Part shown: in pieces, positions 17,136 to 26,938 of the stretch
Numbering within the stretch: position 1 is the first letter of the stretch
Layout: every line of letters begins with the position of its first letter
Assembly (NCBI GenBank): GCA_036562385.1
Contig: DATCKG010000112.1
Coordinates: 1 to 64,000 of the forward strand
Length of the DNA stretch: 64,000 bases
Source of the DNA: DATCKG01 sp036562385
GTDB taxonomy: Bacteria > Bacillota > Sulfobacillia > Symbiobacteriales > Symbiobacteriaceae
Direction of reading: 5' to 3'
Program-made: the position numbers and the translations under genes
Notes under the pieces: model-generated
Told to the model about the DNA's origin: nothing
Seen by the model: only the letters and a program-made list of their open reading frames with translations
Databases searched by the model: none

Positions 17136-17510
17136 CTAGCAGGAACACCCACCGGTGCTGCAGGAGGAGGGTTTCCCTGCCTTGTCCGCAGTCCGGAAGC
17201 TGTGGCCACAGCCGCAGGTGGCTACCGCGTTGGGGTTGTTGATGGCGAAGCCGCCGCCCATCAGGCTGTCCACATAGTCAATCGTGGAACCTTCCAGGAA
17301 ACGAACGCTGTAGGGGTCCACGACAACCTTGATGCCGTCGACGGTGGTGACATCATCATCGGCCCTAGGGCTCCGCTCAAGCGCCATGCCATACTGAAAA
17401 CCGCTGCAGCCCCCCGGCCGCACCATCACCCGCAGAGCCAGGTCCTCGCCCTTGGAAGCGATGATCTCCTTCAGGCGGGTGGCAGCCTTCTCGGTGAGAT
17501 GGATATTCAT
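17136..17510 (-). CDS. erpA: Iron-sulfur cluster insertion protein (ErpA/IscA A-type)
   Basis: This 124-residue A-type Fe-S carrier has the three family cysteines: GGCSGFQYG near residue 33 and CGCGHSF near residue 98. It delivers clusters to apo-proteins. The ATG at 17510 is chosen because GGGAGGTG sits just upstream; a longer frame would add an unconserved leader. Oddly, the usual C-terminus is extended by a tail ending SSCSTGGCSC with three more cysteines. The gene is convergent with queG and shares its terminator. Confidence 0.88.
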   Translation of the reverse strand: MNIHLTEKAATRLKEIIASKGEDLALRVMVRPGGCSGFQYGMALERSPRADDDVTTVDGIKVVVDPYSVRFLEGSTIDYVDSLMGGGFAINNPNAVATCGCGHSFRTADKAGKPSSCSTGGCSC

Positions 17511-17640
17511 CGGTACACCTCCCTCCCACTCACCATTGTAGTCGAATTGTACCATAGAAAACCGATTTGTTAAAGTTGTCCGGGTCTACCCGGGTGTGGC
17601 CGGATCGTCCGTTGGTGGGATCGGCTCCAGGCCTTTTTGC

Positions 17641-18249
17641 CTATCCCGTTTCACCCATATTGACGAACGCGTCCAGATGAGAGGTATCGCCCAGACGGAT
17701 CACCTTCAGCAGCCGCTTGCCATCCCACTCGATCTCGGTCAGGCTGGCCGGTGCTACCGACAGGGACCAGAAGGAACAGCCCAGCCAGTGGGAAAGCAGC
17801 ACCCGGATCGGCCCGCCATGGGTGACCACCACGGCGGCGTCCGTCCGGGGCAGAGCCGCCAGCACTCGCTCCAGGAGCTGGCGGTGGGTCTCCCCGCCGG
17901 GAGGGGCCACCTCATCCGGTGCCGCCAACCACCGCTCCAGCCTATCCGCATCCCGCTCCCGCATCTCCGCATAGGTAAGCCCCGCCCAGGCGCCGAAGTG
18001 GAGCTCCCGCAGCCCGCACCGGGGCACCACCGGGAGGCCGTGGGGAGCAGCGATGGCCCTGGCGGTCTCCAGGGCCCTGTGCAGGTCACTGCTGTAGACG
18101 CCGGAAAGGGGCACTGTGGCCAGCCGCCGGGCCAGTGCCTGCGCCTGGCGGCGCCCGCGGTCAGTAAGCGGCACCGGGTCCCAGCCGAGGCAGCGGCCCT
18201 CGTGGTTGCCTTCCGCCTCGCCATGGCGGATCAGATACAGCCTCATCAT
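17641..18249 (-). CDS. cobC: Alpha-ribazole phosphatase / histidine phosphatase
   Basis: This is a histidine-phosphatase-family protein of 202 residues. The catalytic motif is LIRHGEAEGN near residue 6 and the second histidine lies in VVVTHGGPIRVLL near residue 150. Within a cobS-cobU operon the likely role is CobC, which removes the phosphate from alpha-ribazole 5'-phosphate in the lower-ligand branch of cobalamin synthesis. It starts at one of two adjacent ATG codons (18249 or 18246), 8 nt after cobS. It is the last gene of the riboswitch-controlled operon. Confidence 0.85.
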   Translation of the reverse strand: MMRLYLIRHGEAEGNHEGRCLGWDPVPLTDRGRRQAQALARRLATVPLSGVYSSDLHRALETARAIAAPHGLPVVPRCGLRELHFGAWAGLTYAEMRERDADRLERWLAAPDEVAPPGGETHRQLLERVLAALPRTDAAVVVTHGGPIRVLLSHWLGCSFWSLSVAPASLTEIEWDGKRLLKVIRLGDTSHLDAFVNMGETG

Positions 18250-18257
18250 GCGTCTGC

Positions 18258-19007
18258 TCAGGCCCCTCCTCTCCAGGCGGCGGCGTAAAGGGCCAGGATG
18301 ACGATCTCCACCACCTCGTTGATGGCCCCGTAGGTATCTCCGGTCAGGCCGCCCAACCGGGCGGAAAGGGCTTGGGCCGTAAGGGCCGATGCCACCAGGG
18401 CTGCCAGCCAGGCGGCGGCTCCCCGCCACCCCCCGCCCACCAGCAGGGAAAGGCCCAGCCCCACCGCCAGGGCGCCCGCCACCTGCCACGGGCCCACGGC
18501 GGCCGCCACGCTGCCGCCCATGCCCTGCCCCCGTCCCCGGGCGCTGGGCCACACCCCCAGGACCAGCCCCATGGTGGTGCGCCCCAGCAGGGGAGCCGTA
18601 AGGAGCGCCCGCCAGCGCAGGGCCGGCGGCATCTCCAGCAGCAGCGCAAAGCGCATGAGCAAAGAGAGGGTTCCCGCCACCACTCCCATGGCCCCGACCC
18701 GACTGTCCCGCATGATCTCCAGCATCCGCTGCCGGTCCCGGCTGGAGAGGACGCCGTCGGCGGTATCCATAAGGCCGTCCAGGTGAAACGCCCCGGTCAC
18801 CGCCACGGAGGCGATGACCGCCGCGGCAGCCCGCACGGCCGGACCGAACAGCAGCCCGGCCGCTGCGTCGGCAGCCAGGGCGCAGAGTCCGACAATCAGC
18901 CCCACCACCGGAAAGAAGGGGACCGCCCTGCCCACCGCCGCGGCGTAGTCCTCCACCACCAGGTTGCCCACCGGCAGCCGGGTGAGAAAAGAGAGCGCCA
19001 CGCGCAT
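18258..19007 (-). CDS. cobS: Adenosylcobinamide-GDP ribazoletransferase (cobalamin synthase)
   Basis: CobS joins adenosylcobinamide-GDP and alpha-ribazole to give adenosylcobalamin at the membrane. The 249-residue sequence has several hydrophobic spans, the family motif AFHLDGLMDTADG near residue 75, and LSFLTRLPVG at the N-terminus. A second conserved motif, GDTYGAINEVVEI, is near the C-terminus. It lies between cobU and cobC. Confidence 0.93.
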   Translation of the reverse strand: MRVALSFLTRLPVGNLVVEDYAAAVGRAVPFFPVVGLIVGLCALAADAAAGLLFGPAVRAAAAVIASVAVTGAFHLDGLMDTADGVLSSRDRQRMLEIMRDSRVGAMGVVAGTLSLLMRFALLLEMPPALRWRALLTAPLLGRTTMGLVLGVWPSARGRGQGMGGSVAAAVGPWQVAGALAVGLGLSLLVGGGWRGAAAWLAALVASALTAQALSARLGGLTGDTYGAINEVVEIVILALYAAAWRGGA

Positions 19008-19037
19008 CCGAACACCTCCCGCACCCCGGCCGTCCGG

Positions 19038-19574
19038 TTACTCCGGCCCGCCATCGCCCAGGGCAGCCGCCAGCCGCTTGATTTCCACCGGAATGCCGGC
19101 AAAGCAGACGAAGACCTGCTCTGCCCGGGCGGCCAGAAACTGATTGGCCCGGCCCACCGCGTCCCGAAATAGCCGGCCCAACGGGTATTCCGGCACGACC
19201 CCCATCCCCACCTCGTTGCTGACGGCGATCACGTCCGCCTCCAGGGTAAGAAGCGCCTCCAGTTCCGCCAGGGCGGCTTGTTCGCCTCCGGCCTCATCCC
19301 GCAACAGATGGTTGGAAACCAGGAAGGTGACACAGTCCAGGAGGACCACCCCGCGGGCATCCCGGACAGCGGCCGCCGGATGGTAAGGTTCCTCCACCGT
19401 CCGCCAGTGAGCAGGGCGGGTCGCCCGATGTCGGGCGACCCGCTCCGCCATTTCGGGGTCCGTCACCACGCCGGTGGCCAGGTACGTTACGGTATCGTAC
19501 CGGGAAGCGAGCGCCTCAGCGAACCGGCTCTTGCCGCTGCGGGCACCTCCCAGAATCAAGGTCAGCTTGCCCAT
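19038..19574 (-). CDS. cobU: Adenosylcobinamide kinase / guanylyltransferase
   Basis: CobU phosphorylates adenosylcobinamide and adds GMP. The P-loop GGARSGKS is at the N-terminus, the RHRATRP segment with the guanylylated histidine lies near residue 48, and ISNEVG-like VSNEVGMGVVPE is present near residue 120. I prefer the ATG at 19574 over a GTG two codons earlier because of spacing to GGGGG. It is followed by cobS after 30 nt. Confidence 0.93.
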   Translation of the reverse strand: MGKLTLILGGARSGKSRFAEALASRYDTVTYLATGVVTDPEMAERVARHRATRPAHWRTVEEPYHPAAAVRDARGVVLLDCVTFLVSNHLLRDEAGGEQAALAELEALLTLEADVIAVSNEVGMGVVPEYPLGRLFRDAVGRANQFLAARAEQVFVCFAGIPVEIKRLAAALGDGGPE

Positions 19575-19603
19575 CGTCACCGGCCCCCGCTTATGCGTGT
19601 TCC

Positions 19604-20572
19604 TTACGATTCAAATAGCTCCGGATGCAGCAGACGGGCCATCCACTCCAGCCCCTGCACCAGCCGCGGTCCCGGGATGGTGACCAGGTCGGGATCCTCC
19701 ACCGGATAGACCCGGCCTTCCTTCACCGCCCGGATTCCCTCCCAGCCCGGACGGGCCGCCACGGCGGAGGGATCCTCGGTGTAGGTACCGGCAATGATGA
19801 TGTCCGGATCGGCAGCCACCACCTGCTCCAGGCTGAAGGTAGCCCAGCCCTCCACCTCGGCGCCCACGTTCTCGGCGCCGGCCAGACGGATCATCTCATC
19901 AATGAACGTGCCTTTGCCGGCAGTCATGAGCGGATCATTCCAAACCTCGTAGAAGACCTTGGGCCGGGTCGTGGCCTGGGCCGCCTTCTGAGCGATGGCG
20001 TCCACCTTCTGCTTCATCTCCGCGACCAGTTCCTCGGCCCGCTCCTGGCAGTTCAGAATCTGCCCCAGCAGCCGGATCGCCTGGTAGACCTCCTCGAAAC
20101 TTTCGGCATCGATCACCACCACGGGCAGCCCGTACTCCTGGGCCAGCTTCTCACGGGCCTCCACGGTGCCGCCGATCATCAGCACCAGGTCGGGCTGCTT
20201 GCTGACGATCAGCTCATAGTTGACCGGATCGATGCCCCCGATGGAGTCGATGTTCTTGGCCTCCGGGGGATAGTCGTCAAAATCGGTCCGTCCCACCAGG
20301 ACGTCGCCCTTCCCCAGGGCAAAGACCAGTTCGGTATTGGAAGGGGCTACGGAGACCACCCGCTTCGGCTCTGCGGCAATGGTGACCTGCCGCCCCGCGA
20401 AATCGGTGATGGTCAGGGGATAGACGGTCTCCTTCGCCTCAGACTGGTCACCGGACGGGGTCTGGGCGCCCGGCGTCTGGTCCGGTGTCTGTGTCGCCCT
20501 CCCGGCGCAGCCGGTCAGGGCCGCCAGGAACAACATCAGGACAGTGGTCAGGGCCAGAAACCGGCGGATCAT
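19604..20572 (-). CDS. btuF: Cobalamin/corrinoid-binding ABC lipoprotein (BtuF-like)
   Basis: This is a 322-residue lipoprotein (lipobox LTGC, Cys near residue 22) of the type III periplasmic-binding fold. Conserved stretches are PKRVVSVAPSNTELVFALGKG and YPPEAKNIDSIGG. In a cob operon under a B12 riboswitch, the ligand is most likely cobalamin or cobinamide rather than heme or siderophore. No btuC or btuD is present in the window, so permease and ATPase must be elsewhere. Confidence 0.85.
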   Translation of the reverse strand: MIRRFLALTTVLMLFLAALTGCAGRATQTPDQTPGAQTPSGDQSEAKETVYPLTITDFAGRQVTIAAEPKRVVSVAPSNTELVFALGKGDVLVGRTDFDDYPPEAKNIDSIGGIDPVNYELIVSKQPDLVLMIGGTVEAREKLAQEYGLPVVVIDAESFEEVYQAIRLLGQILNCQERAEELVAEMKQKVDAIAQKAAQATTRPKVFYEVWNDPLMTAGKGTFIDEMIRLAGAENVGAEVEGWATFSLEQVVAADPDIIIAGTYTEDPSAVAARPGWEGIRAVKEGRVYPVEDPDLVTIPGPRLVQGLEWMARLLHPELFES

Positions 20573-20614
20573 GAATGGGGACTCCTCCTTATCCTTTTAG
20601 CAGCCTCACCGGAG

Positions 20615-21121
20615 TTATTGCCGCCGGCGGCTTCGCTCCAGGATCTCCGCCGCGCCGCCGGCCACCAGGCCGTTGGCGGTGGCGCCGAAAATCATGGGAA
20701 AGATCAGATACCCGTACAGGGCGCGTCCCATGGGATTGGGCAGGAGCGCAAGCACCCCGGGGCAGGCGAGGCAATAGAGCAGGATCATGATCAGTGTGGC
20801 ATTCAGACGGCCGATAAGCCGCCTGCAGAAGCCGCCCACCGCGCCCACCGCCGCCAGGGCCAGGGCCAGTTCCATGTGAAAGACCGGGGTGAGCGGAAAG
20901 CCGTTGATGGCCGCCGCCACCAGGTGGCCCAGCAGGCAGACCAGGGCTCCCTCCGCAGGGCCGATCATCAAGGCAGCAAAGAAGCCCGGTGCCGTATCCA
21001 GGGCGATGGACCAGGGGCCTGCGTCACCGATCGCAATGGTCCAGGGAGCCAGCTTTACAAAGGATCCAACTCCGCTCAGGGCTACCAGGAGAGCCACGTT
21101 GGTTAGCTGTCGCGCGTTCAT
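20615..21121 (-). CDS. ECF transporter S component, probably for a corrinoid or precursor
   Basis: This 168-residue membrane protein has five to six hydrophobic spans and resembles small substrate-capturing S components of energy-coupling-factor transporters (TIGHT pattern like TNVALLVALSGVGSFVKL). It is the first gene behind the cobalamin riboswitch, so the ligand is likely cobalamin, cobinamide or dimethylbenzimidazole (CbrT/CblT-like). The shared EcfA and EcfT subunits are not in this window. The ATG has GGGAGGCG upstream. Confidence 0.75.
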   Translation of the reverse strand: MNARQLTNVALLVALSGVGSFVKLAPWTIAIGDAGPWSIALDTAPGFFAALMIGPAEGALVCLLGHLVAAAINGFPLTPVFHMELALALAAVGAVGGFCRRLIGRLNATLIMILLYCLACPGVLALLPNPMGRALYGYLIFPMIFGATANGLVAGGAAEILERSRRRQ

Positions 21122-21141
21122 GGGATCGCCTCCCTGACATG

Positions 21142-21165
21142 AAAAAGCCTGGCCGGACGGCCAGG
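21142..21165 (-). terminator. Riboswitch-controlled terminator
   Basis: CCTGGCCG (21148-21155) pairs with CGGCCAGG (21158-21165). On the minus strand the stem is followed by CTTTTTC. It lies between the B12 aptamer and the first start codon, so B12 binding probably causes premature termination. Confidence 0.85.
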
Positions 21166-21234
21166 GGTATGGACGATACCAGCTCCACCAGGACTCCGTC
21201 TCCCCCTTTCGACCGAAGGTTGAGGCCGTACCCC

Positions 21235-21412
21235 GTCAGGCAGGTTTCCTGACTTACGGATCATCGCCGGTCCTCCGGGCCTTCCCAACTCATCGTCAGT
21301 GGCCATGAAAAGATGGGGACCGACTCCCCGATCACAGTGGCGGGACCGTGCCGGATTTGCACCGGCTTCCCTTTTACCTTCCGGCGCAGCGCCGGAAGCA
21401 CCTGACGGGCCC
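21235..21412 (-). ncRNA. Cobalamin (B12) riboswitch
   Basis: On the minus strand the aptamer shows the B12 box as AAGTCAGGAAACCTGCC near its 3' end (21237-21255), GCCACTG twice, the GGTGCAAATCCGGCACGG core, and GGGAAGCCGGTG in the 5' half. It controls the operon of an ECF S component, btuF, cobU, cobS and cobC. The downstream terminator suggests transcriptional control with repression by cobalamin. Confidence 0.95.
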
Positions 21413-21429
21413 TATATTCGTTTGTCCAA

Positions 21430-21459
21430 AGTATATACCTGGAAGACAGTACTTGGCAA
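21430..21459 (-). promoter_or_regulatory. Promoter of the cobalamin operon
   Basis: TTGCCA (-35, 21454-21459) and TATACT (-10, 21430-21435) lie on the minus strand with an 18-bp spacer, just upstream of the riboswitch. Confidence 0.7.
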
Positions 21460-21493
21460 GAATCAGCTATAAAGCGAAAGATTTCCGCGCGGC

Positions 21494-22546
21494 CTACAGC
21501 CCGTGGCGCCGGGCCGGGATCCGCCCCGCCACGGAGATGAGCCGCTCCATCTCCGAGGCGGTCATGGCCCCCACCCGGCCGGCGGCCAGTTCGGCCTTGT
21601 CATACTCCATGTAGGTACCGCCCATGTCGTCGGCGCCGCCATCCAGGGCCACCTGGGCCACCTTGGCGCCCTGGTAAAGGAAGTTGGAAGCGACGCGGGC
21701 CACGTTGGGCACCAAAATCCGGGCCAGGGCCAGCATCCGAAGGTACTCCAGGCCGGAGACCGTGCTGAGGGTGAAGACCTCCAGGACCCGAAATACCGGG
21801 AACCCGGCGGCCGCGGCCTCATCCTGCACCTCCCGAACCCGGAACAGGTACTCGACCCGCTCCTCCGCAGTCTCACCGAAGCCGAAGACAAAGGGAGCCG
21901 CCATGGGGATCCGGTAGGCCGCGCAGCCCAGGACCACTTCCCGCCACTGGGGCCACGGATCCCGCAGCAGGGCCCGGTACTCGGGAATGCGGGTGCGGAG
22001 AGAGGGCGATCCGCCGCCCAGCATGGCGTCCAGCCCGGCCTCCTTTAGCTCCCCGATCAGCCGGTCGACGCTCTTCCGGTAGACCGCGCCGAAGGTGGCG
22101 ATCTCGCTGGGGGAGAAAGCGGCCACCTGTACCTCCGGGCAGCGCTTTTTTACCGTGCGGATCAGGCTTGGATAGTATTCCCAGGGCAGGTCGTCCCGAT
22201 GTCCACCCTGCAGGATCACCTGCGTGGCGCCCCTGGCGGCGGCCTCCGCCGCCTCCGCGGCCACCTCCTCCGGGGTACGGGTGAACGCCTCCGCGGATTC
22301 TTTGGTCACTGTCCCCTCGCAGAAAGGGCACTGGGGCCGGCAGACGTTGGAATACAGGATGGTCTTGTTGACGATGTACCCCACCCGGCCGGCGGGATTG
22401 ACCCGCCGCACCAGTTCACCCGCGGCGCTGGCCAGATCCAGCAGCGTCCCCTCCCGGCAGAGGGAGACTGCCTCCTCCCGCGAGGGTCGCCCGCCCCGAA
22501 GCACTTTGGTCAGAATTTCGCCGGTTTCTGTCACGCTGGGATTCAT
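21494..22546 (-). CDS. mqnC: Cyclic dehypoxanthinyl futalosine synthase (radical SAM)
   Basis: MqnC cyclises dehypoxanthine futalosine in the futalosine route to menaquinone. The radical-SAM cluster motif is CRPQCPFC near residue 69, followed by QVILQGGHRDDLPWEYY and the family C-terminus with GADDMGGTYMEYD. The ATG at 22546 has GGAGG 13 nt upstream; a longer start at 22576 would nearly abut mqnE. It is the second gene of an mqnE-mqnC pair. Residue patterns also resemble CofH, but the mqnE neighbour makes MqnC the better call. Confidence 0.85.
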   Translation of the reverse strand: MNPSVTETGEILTKVLRGGRPSREEAVSLCREGTLLDLASAAGELVRRVNPAGRVGYIVNKTILYSNVCRPQCPFCEGTVTKESAEAFTRTPEEVAAEAAEAAARGATQVILQGGHRDDLPWEYYPSLIRTVKKRCPEVQVAAFSPSEIATFGAVYRKSVDRLIGELKEAGLDAMLGGGSPSLRTRIPEYRALLRDPWPQWREVVLGCAAYRIPMAAPFVFGFGETAEERVEYLFRVREVQDEAAAAGFPVFRVLEVFTLSTVSGLEYLRMLALARILVPNVARVASNFLYQGAKVAQVALDGGADDMGGTYMEYDKAELAAGRVGAMTASEMERLISVAGRIPARRHGL

Positions 22547-22578
22547 CCTTTCTGCCTCCGTGGCTGCGAATGGCACGC

Positions 22579-23706
<1,128 letters not shown>

Positions 23707-23743
23707 GGACATCTCCCCACCCGTTATACCAAAGTCGTATTTC

Positions 23744-23772
23744 ATTCTATTCTTTTGTGCTTCTGGACACAA
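23744..23772 (-). promoter_or_regulatory. mqnE-mqnC promoter
   Basis: TTGTGT (23767-23772) and TAGAAT (23744-23749) on the minus strand are separated by 17 bp, about 40 nt upstream of mqnE, in the divergent region shared with the ABC exporter gene. Confidence 0.6.
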
Positions 23773-23817
23773 GGGAGGGAATACTAAGGAAAAAACCGCC
23801 TTGAGGGGGTACCGACC

Positions 23818-24759
23818 GTGATCGAGGTGACCGAAGTCACCCGGCTCTACGGCCGGAAGGTTGGGGTGCGGGACCTCACCTTCCGGGTGGAGGCCGGGGA
23901 GGTCCTGGGCCTGCTGGGCCCCAACGGGGCCGGCAAGAGCACCACGCTGCGGATGCTCACCGGGTACCTGGCCCCCACCGCCGGCACCATCCGCATCGCC
24001 GGCCGGGACCTGTGGCAGCGGCCGGAGGAGAGCCGGGCCCTGATCGGCAGCCTGCCGGACCGGCCCCCTCTGTACCGGGAGATGACGGTACGGCAGTACC
24101 TCACCTTTGCCGCCGCCCTGCGGGGTGTGCCCGCCCGACTGCGGCGGGACCGGGTGGAGGCGGTCCTCCGCCAACTGGGTCTGCAAGGCGTGGCCGGCAG
24201 GCTCGTGGGCAACCTTTCGCGGGGCTACCAGCAGCGGGTGAGCCTGGCCCAGGCCATCGTCCACGATCCGCCGGTGCTGGTGCTGGACGAGCCCACCGTG
24301 GGCCTGGATCCGGTGCAGATCGCCGAGGTCCGGGATCTGATCCGGGAACTGGGCCGGAACCGCACGGTGATCCTCAGTTCCCACATCCTCCCTGAGGTGG
24401 AGCAGCTTTGCACCCGGGTGCTGGTGATGGACCGGGGCCGGGTCATCGCGGAGGACACGCCCCAGGGCCTGGCGGCCCGGCTGCAGCCCAGCCGCCGGTA
24501 CCGGCTGGAAGCAGCGGGGGATCCGGAGTCCGTACGGGCCCTGGTATCAGCCATCCCCGGCGTGCTGCGGGTGCAGGCGGAGGGCCGCCTCCTGCTGGTG
24601 GAGACCACCCCCGAGACCGATGTACGGCCGGCGCTCTTTTTCCGGCTCGCGGAGGCCCGGATGCCGATCCTGCAACTGACGCCGGTGGCCATGAGCCTGG
24701 AGGACGTCTTCCTGCGCCTGATCACGCAGGAAACCGCAGCAGGGGAGGCGACCGGATGA
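23818..24759 (+). CDS. ABC transporter ATP-binding protein (GldA/ABC-2 exporter type)
   Basis: This 313-residue ATPase has Walker A GPNGAGKST near residue 38, signature NLSRGYQQRVSLAQA, Walker B VLVLDEPTVGLD and a C-terminal extension of about 85 residues typical of GldA-like and drug/gliding ABC-2 ATPases. GTG start follows GAGGGGGT. Its stop overlaps the permease start (ATGA), so the two form a transporter. Outside Bacteroidetes this system's cargo is unknown; it is annotated as gliding motility only by homology. Confidence 0.9.
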   Translation: MIEVTEVTRLYGRKVGVRDLTFRVEAGEVLGLLGPNGAGKSTTLRMLTGYLAPTAGTIRIAGRDLWQRPEESRALIGSLPDRPPLYREMTVRQYLTFAAALRGVPARLRRDRVEAVLRQLGLQGVAGRLVGNLSRGYQQRVSLAQAIVHDPPVLVLDEPTVGLDPVQIAEVRDLIRELGRNRTVILSSHILPEVEQLCTRVLVMDRGRVIAEDTPQGLAARLQPSRRYRLEAAGDPESVRALVSAIPGVLRVQAEGRLLLVETTPETDVRPALFFRLAEARMPILQLTPVAMSLEDVFLRLITQETAAGEATG

Positions 24760-26828
24760 GTCGGTTCTGGTGGCTGGTGCGCCGGGAACTGATCGCCTAT
24801 TTCCTGTCCCCGGCCGCCTACGTGGTGCTGGCCCTCTTCCTCATGCTTTCCGGCTTCTTTTTCAGCACCTGGGTGATCCCTTCCCGGCAGGCGGACTTGC
24901 GGCCGGTGTTGAGCCAGATGGCCCTGCTCTTCCTCTTCCTGGCCCCGGCCCTGACGGCCCGCCTCTGGGCGGAGGAGCGCAAGCAGGGAACCGATGAACT
25001 GCTGCTGACCGCCCCCATCTCCGCCGCCCCGGTGGTGATGGCCAAGTACGTGGCCGTGCTGCTGCTTTTCCTCCTGTACCTCGCCGTGACCTTTGTCTAT
25101 CCGGTGATCCTGGAGATCTGGAGCCAGGCAGACTGGGGCGCCACCCTCACCGGGTACCTGGGCCTGATCCTTTTGGGGGGAACTGCCCTGGCGGCGGGGC
25201 TTTTCGCCTCCAGCCTCACCGACAGCCAGATGGTGGCGGGGCTCCTTTCCTTCGTGATCCTGCTTGCCTTCTGGATGCTGGCCTGGGCCGGCGGCGCCCT
25301 GCCTGCCCGGTGGGCGCCGGTGCTGCAGCTGCTCTCCCTCACGGGCCACTACGGCGACTTTGCAAAGGGCGTGCTGGACAGCCGGCACGTGGTTTACTTT
25401 CTGAGCCTGACCGGCGGGTTTCTCTTCCTGACCGTGCAGCGGCTGGAAGGGGCCCGCCGGAAAGCCCGGCTCGCCACCCTGGCGGTGTTCGCGGCCCTCG
25501 TGCTGGTCAACCTGGCCGCGGCCCGCTTCCCCTGGCGGCTGGACACCACCATGACCCGCCGCTTCTCCCTGTCACCCCAGACCCTGCAGGTCCTGCAAAG
25601 CCTGCCGGGGCCCGTCCACGCGGTGGGCTTCTTCACCGCCCGGGAGGCTGCGCTGCAGGCGTACATGGAAGATCTGCTGCAGGAATATCGCTACCATAGT
25701 GGCGGACTGCTCACATGGGAGATGGCCGACCCCGCGGTGAACCCGTCGCTGGCCGGGCAGTACGGCGTCAGCCGCTCTGGTGTCACGGTGCTGACCTATC
25801 AGGACCGGCAGGAGCAGGTGGATGAGTGGGACATGCTGGGGGAGTTCGATCCCTTCACGGGCCAGCCGCGGCTTTACGGCGAGCAGGCCCTGACCAACGC
25901 CCTGCTGCGGCTTACCGCCTCCCGGACTCCCCGGGTTTACTTCGTGGAAGGGCACGGCGAGCCTGCGCTGAAGGAGTGGCCTGACCAGCTACGGGCGGAG
26001 GGGTACCAGCAGCACCCCCTCTCTCTCCCCACGCTGCCGGAGGTGCCAAAGGACGCGGACGCGGTGGTGATGGCCGGCCCTGTCCGGGACCTGAGCCCCC
26101 GGGAAGTGGAGGTGCTGGAGCGGTACCTGCAGCGGGGCGGCCGGATGGCCGTGTTGCTGGACCCGGGCCGGAGGCTGCCGGTGCTGGAAGAGTGGCTCCG
26201 GCAGTGGGGGGTGACGGTTCGCAATGACGTGGTGGTGGACCCCGCCCGCCACTACCTGTATGACGCCACCTCCGCCGTACCGGTGTACCAGGGCCACGCC
26301 ATCACGCAAAAGTTGGACGAGGCCCGGGTGGCCATGGTGATCCCCAGCGCCCGGAGCCTGGAGGTGGACGAGCAGCGGGAGGGCTACCGCTACGAGCCGC
26401 TGCTGACCACCTCCACAGAGGCCTGGGGCGAGACCCGCTGGGGCGAAGGGGCGCCGGTGAAGGACGGAAACGATACGAAGGGTCCCCTGACCCTGGCGGT
26501 GGCCGTCACCAGGACACAGACAGCAACGGAGACGGACGGCTCCCAGCAGGCGCCTCCGGAAGCCCGGCTCCTGGTGGTGGGCTCCTCGGGCCTGGTGACG
26601 GACGACGGCCTCACGTTTCAGGGGAACCTGGACTTCGCGATGGCCGGCGTGGCATGGCTGACGGACCGGGAAGAGGGAATCACCATCCGGCCCAGGGGCC
26701 CGGATACGCCGCCCATCTTCTTGACCACGGCACAGGCCGCGGCGATCCTGGCCGGCACCACCGTGGGCATCCCGCTGCTGTTTCTGGCAGCGGGAGGCTG
26801 GGTCTGGTACCGGCGGCGGTACCTGTAG
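24756..26828 (+). CDS. Fused ABC-2 permease and GldG-like extracytoplasmic subunit
   Basis: This 690-residue protein joins two parts usually encoded separately. Residues 1-245 form a GldF-like ABC-2 permease with about six spans (e.g. YFLSPAAYVVLALFLMLSGF). After another span (about 250-265), residues 270-650 form a GldG/ABC_transp_aux domain with TRRFSLSPQTLQVLQSL, RVYFVEGHGEP and GRMAVLLDPGRRLPVLEEWL. A final span (TVGIPLLFLAAGGWVW) and a short basic tail end it. The ATG overlaps the ATPase stop by 4 nt. Function is probably export or envelope related, not proven. Confidence 0.85.
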   Translation: MSRFWWLVRRELIAYFLSPAAYVVLALFLMLSGFFFSTWVIPSRQADLRPVLSQMALLFLFLAPALTARLWAEERKQGTDELLLTAPISAAPVVMAKYVAVLLLFLLYLAVTFVYPVILEIWSQADWGATLTGYLGLILLGGTALAAGLFASSLTDSQMVAGLLSFVILLAFWMLAWAGGALPARWAPVLQLLSLTGHYGDFAKGVLDSRHVVYFLSLTGGFLFLTVQRLEGARRKARLATLAVFAALVLVNLAAARFPWRLDTTMTRRFSLSPQTLQVLQSLPGPVHAVGFFTAREAALQAYMEDLLQEYRYHSGGLLTWEMADPAVNPSLAGQYGVSRSGVTVLTYQDRQEQVDEWDMLGEFDPFTGQPRLYGEQALTNALLRLTASRTPRVYFVEGHGEPALKEWPDQLRAEGYQQHPLSLPTLPEVPKDADAVVMAGPVRDLSPREVEVLERYLQRGGRMAVLLDPGRRLPVLEEWLRQWGVTVRNDVVVDPARHYLYDATSAVPVYQGHAITQKLDEARVAMVIPSARSLEVDEQREGYRYEPLLTTSTEAWGETRWGEGAPVKDGNDTKGPLTLAVAVTRTQTATETDGSQQAPPEARLLVVGSSGLVTDDGLTFQGNLDFAMAGVAWLTDREEGITIRPRGPDTPPIFLTTAQAAAILAGTTVGIPLLFLAAGGWVWYRRRYL

Positions 26829-26938
26829 CAGGCCCGGGGCTGGTATCCCGAACTCCGCAGCAGGCAGGAGACGGGAACAGGCAGGGAGAAGCACTAGCCA
26901 GACGAATACGCACATTCCCTGTCGAGGAGGAACCCCTC

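Noticed and set aside
17641..18552. A 303-residue version of the CobC protein
   Set aside because: The first 100 residues are a frame-shifted reading of cobS. The real protein starts at MMRLYLIRHGE near 18249.
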